Shown piece after piece: positions 1 to 6,056 of a stretch of DNA of 6,267 nucleotides (its first letter is position 1; each line of letters opens with the position of its first letter). A program made the translations under genes and the position numbers. The stretch lies in contig WRNS01000029.1 of NCBI GenBank assembly GCA_009776495.1, forward strand, positions 1,849 through 8,115, read 5' to 3'. Under the pieces are notes generated by a model that saw only the letters and a program-made list of their open reading frames with translations, was not told where the DNA came from and did not search any database. The stretch comes from Methanobrevibacter sp. (GTDB lineage Archaea; Methanobacteriota; Methanobacteria; Methanobacteriales; Methanobacteriaceae).

Positions 1-843
1 GTGATGCCCCTTTCTATTAGTGGAGGACACTTTGATTTCAAGTTAAATTCTGGTTACGACATGGTAATGAAGTATCCTGGACTTCCCCATCCTGTTTGTA
101 ATGGAGTTGAAGGAGTAATAGCTAAAACACGAGAAGTTTTAGGTGCTAAAGCAGATTTCATAAAAGTGATGGCCACTGGCGGAGTTATTAGTGCAAACGA
201 TTCTCCAGAAAACGCCCAATTTAATAAAAAAGAATTAATAGCTATTGTTAGGGAAGCTAAGATGAGAGGAAATACTAAAGTATCAGCTCACGCTCATGGT
301 TTAGAAGGAATAAAAAATGCGGTTAATTCAGGAATTCAGTTTATTGAACATGGCACTTATCTAAATGAAAAAATAGCTAAATTAATGGTAGAAAAAGGAA
401 CCTATTTAACACCAACCAGATTAGTCATTGATGGGACAGTAAAAAACGCAGAGAAAGGAAAATTAAGTAAAGAAACATCTAAAAAAGCTATGGAGGTTTC
501 AAAGGTTCACAAAGAAAACATGGAAATAGCTTACAACGAAGGAGTGAAAATGTTAATGGGAACCGATTCTGGTGTCATTGCACATGGGCAAAATCTCAAA
601 GAATTAAAACTACTTTGTGATATTGGAATGACACCAATGGAAGCAATAGCCTCTGGAACAATAGAAGCAGCTAAATCCATGGGAATTAATAATGAACTTG
701 GTTCAATAACTATTGGAAAAGCTGCAGATATGATAATAACTGATAAAAACCCTTTAGACGATATTAGCTATTTAGGAAATCCAAATAATATTTTAATGGT
801 TATTCAAGACGGAAAAATAGTTAAAAATAGATTTAATCAATAA
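1..843 (+). CDS. Metal-dependent amidohydrolase, 5'-truncated by the window edge (imidazolonepropionase/prolidase-like family)
   Basis: This is the C-terminal 280 residues of an amidohydrolase-superfamily enzyme (cytoplasmic TIM-barrel metal hydrolase). A GTG sits at base 1, but the first residues (PLSISGGHFDF) match the middle of this family, so the real start lies upstream. The N-terminal part with the HxH metal motif is missing; relatives are about 400 residues. Numbered from base 1, visible active-site elements are the likely carboxylated Lys55 in FIKVMATGG, His97/His99 in AHAHG, His117 in EHGTYL and Asp189 in GTDSG. The end, GSITIGKAADMIITDKNPLDDI followed by a short strand, is the usual C-terminal part of the small beta domain. 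Characterised relatives include Xaa-Pro dipeptidases and cyclic-amide hydrolases; the substrate cannot be told from sequence alone. The reading frame is intact to a TAA stop. The next gene starts 151 bp downstream on the same strand, so co-transcription is doubtful. Family is clear; exact activity is not. Confidence 0.85.
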   Translation: MMPLSISGGHFDFKLNSGYDMVMKYPGLPHPVCNGVEGVIAKTREVLGAKADFIKVMATGGVISANDSPENAQFNKKELIAIVREAKMRGNTKVSAHAHGLEGIKNAVNSGIQFIEHGTYLNEKIAKLMVEKGTYLTPTRLVIDGTVKNAEKGKLSKETSKKAMEVSKVHKENMEIAYNEGVKMLMGTDSGVIAHGQNLKELKLLCDIGMTPMEAIASGTIEAAKSMGINNELGSITIGKAADMIITDKNPLDDISYLGNPNNILMVIQDGKIVKNRFNQ

Positions 844-873
844 TTTTTAAATTTTTTAAAATAATTAATTTTT
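844..873 (+). terminator. Oligo-T tracts after the amidohydrolase stop (archaeal-type terminator candidate)
   Basis: Directly after the TAA stop come three T runs (844-848, 852-857, 869-873) on the coding strand, with no GC stem. Archaeal RNA polymerase commonly terminates at such runs. In so AT-rich a background this is only suggestive. Confidence 0.4.
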
Positions 874-900
874 AAATAATTAAAAAATAATTCAAAATCT

Positions 901-916
901 AAAAAAAAAAAAAAAA
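901..916. repeat. Homopolymer of 16 adenines
   Basis: Sixteen consecutive A bases lie in the leader region of the copper ATPase gene, upstream of its candidate TATA element. Such tracts are prone to length change by slippage and to sequencing error. No function is implied. Confidence 0.9.
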
Positions 917-927
917 CAATCCAAAAA

Positions 928-943
928 TAAAAAATATTTTTTA
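928..943 (+). promoter_or_regulatory. Perfect 16-bp AT palindrome, candidate TATA element or operator of the copper ATPase gene
   Basis: TAAAAAATATTTTTTA is its own reverse complement. Its centre is about 59 bases before the ATG at 995. If it contained the TATA box, transcription would start near 960-965 and leave a leader of about 30 bases with the ribosome binding site. A perfect dyad could also be a site for a dimeric metal-responsive repressor. No regulator gene lies in the window, and long AT palindromes can arise by chance here. Confidence 0.3.
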
Positions 944-980
944 AAGACTTAAAAAAATACCAAAAATATTCATGACAAAT

Positions 981-989
981 AAGAAGTGA
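981..989 (+). promoter_or_regulatory. Ribosome binding site that selects ATG 995 over GTG 986
   Basis: AAGAAGTGA matches AGGAGGTGA, the archaeal Shine-Dalgarno consensus, at 7 of 9 positions and ends 5 bases before the ATG at 995. An in-frame GTG at 986 lies inside this element and so is an unlikely start. An ATG at 972 opens a frame that stops after five codons. Confidence 0.6.
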
Positions 990-994
990 ATTTC

Positions 995-3730
995 ATGAAT
1001 AATAAAAAAGAAAAAAAGAAGATTGAAATTCCAATCGAAGGAATGAATTGTGCTTCTTGTGCTTTGAATGTAGAAAACTCAATAAATAAGTTAGAAGGAG
1101 TTCAAAGCCAAGTAGATATAAACACTAACAAAGCAAGAGTAGAGTACGACCCACAATCAGTAGCTATTTGGGATATTGAAAAAAGTATTGAAAATGCAGG
1201 ATATAAAGTAAAAAAATCTGAGATAAGCTTGCAAATAGCTGGAATGCACTGTGCTAACTGTGTAACGAACATTGAAGAAAAATTAAAAAGTTTAGATGGG
1301 GTATACTCGGTTAATGTTAATTTAAATTCACAAAAAGCATTGGTTTACTATGACAAAAACCAGATAAATAGTGAAGATATGGGTAAAGCTATTATTAATC
1401 AGGGTTTTGATTATTTAGGAGTAGCTAATCAAGTTGATCCTGATGCAGATGATAAACTTTATGAAAAAGACCTAAAGGATAAAAAAAATAGGATCATTGT
1501 TGGTTTTATTTTCTCAGGAATATTGATGGGATTGATGTTCACACCACATATGGCATTTCATAATATTGGTATATCAATGTTGATGAGCTCACTTTTAATA
1601 GCTATTATTCCTTTTATATATGTTTCTTATCCAATAATTAAAGCTGGTTTTAATTCATTAGCACATAAAAATTTAGATATGGATGTAATGTATACAATGG
1701 GTATTTTAGTTGCATTTATATCAAGTTTACTTGGAACATTTAATATAATCCTTGATTCAAGTTTTATGTTTTATGAAACAGCTATTATGTTACCATCATT
1801 TTTAATGCTTGGAAGGTATTTGGAAAGCAAAGCTAAGAGAAAAACTTCAAGTTCGATTAAACAATTAATTCATCTACAACCAAAAACAGCTACATTACTT
1901 ATTAAAAAAGAAAATTTTAATGAAAACAGAGGAAAAGAAAATCTCACAGAAGAGAAAGCTATTGATTCAAACGAATACGAAGAAAAAGAAATCCTCATCG
2001 AAGACATAGCTATTGATGATATAATACTTGTAAAACCAGGAGATAAGGTTCCTATTGATGGACTTGTCTTGGATGGAGAAAGCTATGTTGAGGAATCTAT
2101 GATTACAGGAGAACCAATAGCTAAACTAAAATCTAAAAATGATAAAGTTTTTGCAGGAACAATAAATCAAGATGGAATTTTAAAAATTAAAGCTACACAC
2201 ATTGGAAAGGATACTGTACTTTCTCAAATCATTGATTTAGTGGAAAAAGCTCAAACCTCAAAAGCTCCAGTTCAAAAAATTGCAGATAAAGTTGTGAAAT
2301 ATTTCATTCCAACAATCTTACTAATAGCTATTGTCTCTTTCATTGTTTGGTATCTTATTTTAGGATCTACTCTTTTATTTGCACTAACAACACTTATTTC
2401 AGTTTTAGTTGTAGCTTGTCCATGTGCATTGGGCTTAGCTACTCCAACCGCAGTTACCGTTGGAATAGGTAGAGCAGCAGAGTATGGAATTTTAATAAAA
2501 AATGGTTCAACACTGGAAAATGCTGGAAATGTTTCAATAGCTATTTTTGATAAAACAGGAACTATTACCGAGGGAAATCCTGAAATATCGGATGTTTTTA
2601 TTCTTAATAATGATAATAATGATAAAAATTATTTAAATGAAAATATTGAAAATTTTAAAAATAATAATGAAAATAATGATTTTGAAAATAAAAATAAAAA
2701 TGATTTAAAAAATAATAAAGAAAATAATGATTTTGAAAAAAATATTGAAAATAATTTAAAAAATAATAATGAAAATAATGATTTTGAAAAAAATATTGAA
2801 AATAATTTACAAAATAATAATGAATCTGAACTTATTCAACTAATAGCTAGTTTAGAAAATAATTCCACACACCCAATAGCTAAAGCAATCACAAAAAAAG
2901 CTAAAGAAATGAACTTAAAATTAGATAAAGTTGATGAGTTTGAAAATATAAGAGGAAAAGGTTTAAAAGGAAAAATTAAAGGAAAAACTGCTTTAGCTGG
3001 AAATAAATCACTTTTAAAAGATGAAAATATAGCTATTTCTGAAAAATCTATGGAAAAGTATGATGAATTTGTAAATGAGGGAAAAACAGCTATATTTTTA
3101 GTTTATAATGATTCAATCAAGGGAATTATTACGTTAACAGATAAAATAAAGGATAATTCTAAAAAAACAATTGAAAACCTCCATTCAATGAAAATAGCTA
3201 CTTTTATGATTTCAGGAGACAATGGAAAAACAGCTATTGGGGTAGCTAATGAAGTGGGAATTGAAAATGTCCTTGGAGACGTTTTACCAAATGAAAAACT
3301 TGAAAAAGTGAGAGAACTCCAAAAATCAGGGGAAAATAAAGTACTCTTTGTAGGTGATGGGATAAATGATGCTCCAGCTATTTCAGGAGCTGATGTTGGA
3401 GTAGCTTTAGGAAGTGGAACAGATATAGCTATGGAAAGTGGAGATATTGTTTTAATCAAGGGTGATTTAGAAAATGTTGTTGGAAGCATTGAATTTTCAA
3501 AGAAAGTAATGACACGTATAAAAGAAAACATATTTTGGGCATTTGCCTACAATATAATATTGATTCCAATAGCTGCAGGTTTACTGTATCCACTATTTGG
3601 TATAATTTTCAGACCAGAATTTGCTGGTTTAGCTATGGCATTGAGCTCGGTAACAGTGATTTCACTATCCCTTATGCTAAAAAGATATGTTCCTCCAATA
3701 AAAAGAGGACTTAAAGAAGTAACTACTTGA
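995..3730 (+). CDS. copA: CopA-type P1B-1 copper-exporting ATPase with two heavy-metal-binding domains and low-complexity insertions
   Basis: This is a membrane pump that uses ATP to export Cu(I) (family knowledge). Numbered from ATG 995 (911 aa): heavy-metal domains GMNCASC (Cys19, Cys22) and GMHCANC (Cys86, Cys89); actuator-domain TGEP at 371-374; membrane metal site CPC at 475-477; phosphorylation motif DKTGT with Asp519; nucleotide-domain HP at 626-627; hinge GDGINDAP with Asp788 and Asp792. The Cu(I)-subgroup signatures are complete: N845-x6-Y852-N853-x4-P858 in the seventh membrane helix and M881-x2-S884-S885 in the eighth. Relatives usually have about 750-830 residues. The excess lies in two charged, low-complexity insertions, about residues 304-332 (actuator domain) and 538-610 (nucleotide domain). 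ATG 995 is preferred to the in-frame GTG at 986, which overlaps the ribosome binding site. No copper chaperone or regulator gene is adjacent. The downstream neighbour is convergent. Cu(I) specificity is inferred from motifs only. Confidence 0.96.
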   Translation: MNNKKEKKKIEIPIEGMNCASCALNVENSINKLEGVQSQVDINTNKARVEYDPQSVAIWDIEKSIENAGYKVKKSEISLQIAGMHCANCVTNIEEKLKSLDGVYSVNVNLNSQKALVYYDKNQINSEDMGKAIINQGFDYLGVANQVDPDADDKLYEKDLKDKKNRIIVGFIFSGILMGLMFTPHMAFHNIGISMLMSSLLIAIIPFIYVSYPIIKAGFNSLAHKNLDMDVMYTMGILVAFISSLLGTFNIILDSSFMFYETAIMLPSFLMLGRYLESKAKRKTSSSIKQLIHLQPKTATLLIKKENFNENRGKENLTEEKAIDSNEYEEKEILIEDIAIDDIILVKPGDKVPIDGLVLDGESYVEESMITGEPIAKLKSKNDKVFAGTINQDGILKIKATHIGKDTVLSQIIDLVEKAQTSKAPVQKIADKVVKYFIPTILLIAIVSFIVWYLILGSTLLFALTTLISVLVVACPCALGLATPTAVTVGIGRAAEYGILIKNGSTLENAGNVSIAIFDKTGTITEGNPEISDVFILNNDNNDKNYLNENIENFKNNNENNDFENKNKNDLKNNKENNDFEKNIENNLKNNNENNDFEKNIENNLQNNNESELIQLIASLENNSTHPIAKAITKKAKEMNLKLDKVDEFENIRGKGLKGKIKGKTALAGNKSLLKDENIAISEKSMEKYDEFVNEGKTAIFLVYNDSIKGIITLTDKIKDNSKKTIENLHSMKIATFMISGDNGKTAIGVANEVGIENVLGDVLPNEKLEKVRELQKSGENKVLFVGDGINDAPAISGADVGVALGSGTDIAMESGDIVLIKGDLENVVGSIEFSKKVMTRIKENIFWAFAYNIILIPIAAGLLYPLFGIIFRPEFAGLAMALSSVTVISLSLMLKRYVPPIKRGLKEVTT
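2660..2827 (+). repeat. 51-bp in-frame tandem repeat encoding a 17-residue Asn-rich unit inside copA
   Basis: Three head-to-tail units lie at 2660-2710, 2711-2761 and 2762-2812, followed by a partial unit ending near 2827. The 17-residue unit is NNNENNDFEKNIENNLK. Units 2 and 3 differ at only 2 of 51 bases, pointing to recent duplication. Unit 1 is more diverged (FENKNKNDLK), and 2609-2659 may be a still older copy (ending NENIENFK). Codons are almost only AAT, GAA, GAT, AAA, TTT, ATT and TTA. The unit length is a multiple of three, so copy-number change would keep the pump in frame. Confidence 0.93.
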
Positions 3731-3746
3731 ATAATTTGTGACTATT

Positions 3747-3760
3747 ATAATAATTATTAT
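3747..3760. other. 14-bp perfect palindrome after copA
   Basis: ATAATAATTATTAT lies 16 bp after the copA stop in the convergent copA/vapC gap. It could form a weak all-AT hairpin in either transcript, or be chance in AT-rich DNA. It partly overlaps the first unit of the neighbouring 23-bp repeat. Confidence 0.35.
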
Positions 3761-3824
3761 GGTTATATTATTTCAGAATATATGGTTATACTATTGCAAA
3801 ATATATGGTAACATTATTGCAAAA
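3756..3824. repeat. Three tandem imperfect 23-bp units in the copA-vapC intergenic region
   Basis: The units are 3756-3778, 3779-3801 and 3802-3824, each with the pattern TATATGG, then a variable AT core, then ATTGCAAAA. Units 2 and 3 differ at 3 of 23 positions and unit 1 differs from unit 2 at 5. Two weaker, shorter echoes follow (TAT...GAATATTAGAAAA and TATTGTTGAAT, about 3825-3855). They do not code on either strand. Together with the palindrome they fill most of the 150-bp convergent gap. Function unknown. Confidence 0.75.
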
Positions 3825-3880
3825 TATCATCGAATATTAGAAAATATTGTTGAATCCTGAATTTTTTAAGAAGTAATGAT

Positions 3881-4279
3881 TTAAGGTATTCTGTTTATAC
3901 CTTCTTTATTATCAAAATGTTTGTCAAATGTAGCTATTTCAGCAATTCCTAATTGTTCCATAAGTTCAATATATAAACAATCAAAAAAAGGTATTCTTTC
4001 AGGCAAATAACTAATTTGTCTTTTGAGGGCATCATCATACAAGGATGTATCTTCTATTATCTTGAACTTTCCACCATTTAACCTAATGTATGATTTTTCT
4101 AATATTTCTTTTGAAACCTTTAATTTTATATTCAAAACGGTCATTACCTCTAATATTATAGAATTAGCTATTATTAACTCTTTGTTTTTTATTTTATCCC
4201 ATATTTTTAGAGCTTTTTCGTGGTGATCATTAGTATTAACGAATAAATCTATTATAAAATTAGCATCTAAGAATATCAT
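3881..4279 (-). CDS. vapC: VapC-type PIN-domain ribonuclease toxin
   Basis: A complete 132-residue PIN-domain protein, typical VapC size. VapC toxins are Mg-dependent RNases that cleave tRNA or rRNA and are held inactive by their VapB partner (family knowledge). The acidic catalytic set is all present: Asp5 in FLDANFIIDL, Glu44 in IILEVMTVL, Asp100 in FFDCLYIEL and Asp119 in ATFDKHFD, so it is probably active. The ATG at 4279 lies only 4 bp after the antitoxin stop, and a purine-rich site (AAAGGAGAG, about 4291-4298) lies inside the end of the antitoxin gene with a rather long spacing of about 12 bases. This fits translational coupling in a vapB-vapC operon. The RNA target cannot be read from sequence. 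The gene converges on copA. Confidence 0.93.
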   Translation of the reverse strand: MIFLDANFIIDLFVNTNDHHEKALKIWDKIKNKELIIANSIILEVMTVLNIKLKVSKEILEKSYIRLNGGKFKIIEDTSLYDDALKRQISYLPERIPFFDCLYIELMEQLGIAEIATFDKHFDNKEGINRIP

Positions 4280-4283
4280 TTAG

Positions 4284-4556
4284 TTAATACTCTCCTTTTC
4301 TTATTTCGTTCAATGCTTTTACTGAATTAAATCCTTTTGGTGCTTTTATAGTTCCTATCATATCATCAATAGAAGCATTAGGATCTTGTTCTACTATAAC
4401 CCTAAGTTTTGTTTTGTTTATTTCTGGTTCGTTTTCTATTCCTTGTTTTATGTAGTCTGTTATAATTTCTGTTTGTGTAACTTTTTTATTAATAGCTATT
4501 CTTTTAAGAATGTCTACTAAATTCTTATCTAGGTTTATACTTGTTTTAGTTTTCAT
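4284..4556 (-). CDS. vapB: VapB-type ribbon-helix-helix antitoxin
   Basis: A 90-residue protein immediately upstream of vapC in the same direction. The N-terminal half (KTKTSINLDKNLVDILKRIA, then TQTEIITDYIKQGIE) reads as a ribbon-helix-helix DNA-binding fold: a short beta strand followed by two helices. The C-terminal tail (SIDDMIGTIKAPKGFNSVKALNEIRKGEY) resembles the toxin-embracing tails of archaeal VapB partners of PIN toxins, which often share an 'IxAPxGFdpVKAvxEiRkGeY' style ending. In such systems the antitoxin neutralises the toxin and represses its own promoter. The ATG at 4556 is preceded by GGGG five bases upstream, a weak ribosome binding site; the transporter gene has the same GGGGT element. 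Confidence 0.88.
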   Translation of the reverse strand: MKTKTSINLDKNLVDILKRIAINKKVTQTEIITDYIKQGIENEPEINKTKLRVIVEQDPNASIDDMIGTIKAPKGFNSVKALNEIRKGEY

Positions 4557-4578
4557 TTAAACCCCATATAAATTATAA

Positions 4579-4612
4579 AGTATATTCTATACTCTGTATT
4601 ATATATTCTATA
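4579..4612 (-). promoter_or_regulatory. Two phased TATA-TTC-TATA dyads, probable VapB operator overlapping the vapBC promoter
   Basis: The 11-mer TATATTCTATA occurs at 4581-4591 and again at 4602-4612, so the copies are 21 bp apart, about two helical turns. The first sits in a perfect dyad with 6-bp arms (AGTATA-TTC-TATACT, 4579-4593); the second has 4-bp perfect arms around the same TTC centre. They lie 23-58 bp before the vapB start, where an archaeal TATA box and transcription start would be expected. Binding on one DNA face by ribbon-helix-helix dimers would explain this layout. VapB as the binder is inferred. Confidence 0.6.
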
Positions 4613-4711
4613 ATATATAATATTATCTTTAAGGAAAAAAAATATTATTAAATAAAAAAAATAATGACTCTAATATTCAATTTTTGTTGAACTTCAAAAA
4701 ATGTCAAAGGA

Positions 4712-4737
4712 GTTTCAATCCCTATAATAGCTAAAAC
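4712..4737 (-). repeat. Solitary CRISPR-repeat-like sequence overlapping the transporter stop codon
   Basis: Read on the minus strand this 26-mer begins GTTTTAGCTA and ends GGGATTGAAAC. The 3' ATTGAAAC is the typical 8-base handle of many archaeal and type I/III CRISPR repeats, and a GTTTT-like start with length 26-30 also fits. Only one copy is visible: no second copy lies at a repeat-spacer distance on either side, so this is not an array. The first bases overlap the last codon and TAG stop of the transporter gene. It may be a repeat remnant, a displaced repeat, or a chance resemblance. Confidence 0.4.
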
Positions 4738-6056
4738 AATTCTTTTTCTATTTCTTCCAATGATTTTCCTTTTGTTTCTGGAATCCATATTTTTATAAAG
4801 ATTAATGATAGGAAGCTACTTACTGCAAATATTCCAAATAACACGGCTCCTCCAAAGTTGTTCAAAATGTATGGAGAAAATTGTAAAACAAGAAAAGTAG
4901 CTAACCAGTTAACAGTCGAGGTAAAAGACACAGCTAAACCACGAAAATGATTTGAAAACAGTTCTGATGTGATGACCCCTAACATTGGTGCAAAAGATCC
5001 AGCAAAAAAAGCGATAAAGAGTAAAATAGCTATTAAAATTCCAATATTACTGATGTTAAAAATGAAGGCATAGCTGATATAAGCTAATGTTAAGGTCATT
5101 CCTGCTGCACCCCAAATAAGCAAGGTTTTTCTACCCTTTGAATCAATGAATCGAAGGACAATGAAAGTAGCTAAGAAATTTACAATCCCAATGAATATCG
5201 ATTGAAAAATGGCAATATTCTCATTTACCCCTGTTTTTGCAAAAATTATTGGAGCATAATTAAGAACTGCATTGATTCCAACTAATTGCTGAGAAACAGC
5301 TAAAAAAACACCTAAAAAAACTAATTTCCCAACCTTTCCTTTAAAAATATAGGTTAAAGATACTTTTTTAACTTTTAAAGATATGGAATTTTCAATATCA
5401 TGAAGTTCTTCTATAGCTAACTCGTATCCATGTGCTTTTTTAAAAAAATCAAATGCTTCTTTTTTCCTGTCATTAGCTATTAACCATCGTGGACTTTCAG
5501 GAAGGAAATTTATCATGAGAACCATGACCAACATACTAAAAGCAAAAGGAACTGCCAACATATACCTCCATCCATTAGCTAGATCCATAAAAAAATAATT
5601 AAAAATATAAGCTAAAAGAATTCCAGTGACGATAGCTAATGTTTGAAAAGAAACAAGCATTCCTCTTTTGTTTGGAGGAGAAATTTCTGATATATAAACA
5701 GGCCCTACAACAGAAACAATTCCTACTCCTACACCACCAATTAAACGAAAAATCACAAGAGCAAGGGCAGATTGTGAAAATACACACCCTATGGAAGATA
5801 TTGCAAATAAGATTGTGGAGAAAACCAAAACTTTCTTTCTTCCATGTTTTTCTATAAAATGTCCTGAAGAAAATGCACCAAAAAGACTTCCTATTATAAG
5901 TGAGCTTACAACAATTCCTAAAGCATGATCAGTCAAATTAAAAAAACCTTGAATAGAATTAACTGCTCCTGAAATTCCAGCTATGTTTAGACCAAGTAGT
6001 AATCCTCCACTTGTTGCAACAAAGATTATCCAATATAAGTGTTTATAATTTGACAT
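4731..6056 (-). CDS. MFS transporter, sugar porter family, with altered substrate and proton-site residues
   Basis: A complete 441-residue protein with about 12 hydrophobic segments and a central cytoplasmic loop (about 195-240). Sugar-porter signatures appear in order: GRKK at 72-75, GPVYISEISPPNKRG at 118-132, PESPRW at 186-191, QQLVGINAVLNYAP at 256-269, DSKGRK at 305-310 and PETKGKSLEEIE at 426-437. The family moves hexoses, pentoses, inositols and related polyols. By a remembered alignment to E. coli XylE and human GLUT1, Gln256, Gln257 and Asn262 keep sugar-binding positions and Asn383 matches GLUT1. However, the first-helix Asp used for proton coupling in XylE is Asn24, and the conserved tenth-helix Trp is Gly360. 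The substrate may therefore differ from a classical sugar, and transport may be facilitative. The ATG at 6056 has AAGGGGT four bases upstream. The next gene (vapB) is 174 bp downstream in the same direction, with its own operator. Confidence 0.9.
   Translation of the reverse strand: MSNYKHLYWIIFVATSGGLLLGLNIAGISGAVNSIQGFFNLTDHALGIVVSSLIIGSLFGAFSSGHFIEKHGRKKVLVFSTILFAISSIGCVFSQSALALVIFRLIGGVGVGIVSVVGPVYISEISPPNKRGMLVSFQTLAIVTGILLAYIFNYFFMDLANGWRYMLAVPFAFSMLVMVLMINFLPESPRWLIANDRKKEAFDFFKKAHGYELAIEELHDIENSISLKVKKVSLTYIFKGKVGKLVFLGVFLAVSQQLVGINAVLNYAPIIFAKTGVNENIAIFQSIFIGIVNFLATFIVLRFIDSKGRKTLLIWGAAGMTLTLAYISYAFIFNISNIGILIAILLFIAFFAGSFAPMLGVITSELFSNHFRGLAVSFTSTVNWLATFLVLQFSPYILNNFGGAVLFGIFAVSSFLSLIFIKIWIPETKGKSLEEIEKELF

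Noticed and set aside
1..3. GTG at base 1 as the true start of the amidohydrolase
   Set aside because: The frame opens in the middle of the family's conserved region and the N-terminal metal-binding HxH segment is missing, so the gene continues upstream of the window.
986..994. GTG start for copA three codons before ATG 995
   Set aside because: The GTG lies within the sequence that best matches the Shine-Dalgarno element for ATG 995.
3103..3531. 142-codon open frame on the minus strand inside copA
   Set aside because: It lies antisense to the conserved hinge and nucleotide-binding motifs of copA; its Ser/Pro/Ile-rich product matches no family I know and reflects the codon pattern of the sense gene.
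3756..3855. A small CRISPR array in the copA-vapC gap
   Set aside because: The 23-bp units are directly adjacent with no spacers, are imperfect, and lack any typical CRISPR repeat sequence; this is a plain tandem repeat.
4023..4226. 67-codon open frame on the plus strand inside vapC
   Set aside because: Antisense shadow of the PIN-domain gene, which has intact catalytic residues and operon context.
4676..4697. Terminator hairpin TTCAA/TTGAA after the transporter
   Set aside because: The 5-bp AT stem is weak, and overlapping alternative pairings (TTGAA-C-TTCAA) are equally likely by chance.
5599..5857. Two short open frames (minus 5599-5787, plus 5639-5857) inside the transporter gene
   Set aside because: Both overlap the conserved GPVYISEISPPNKRG region of the transporter; the minus one is Cys/Phe-rich out-of-frame sequence and neither has a convincing ribosome binding site.
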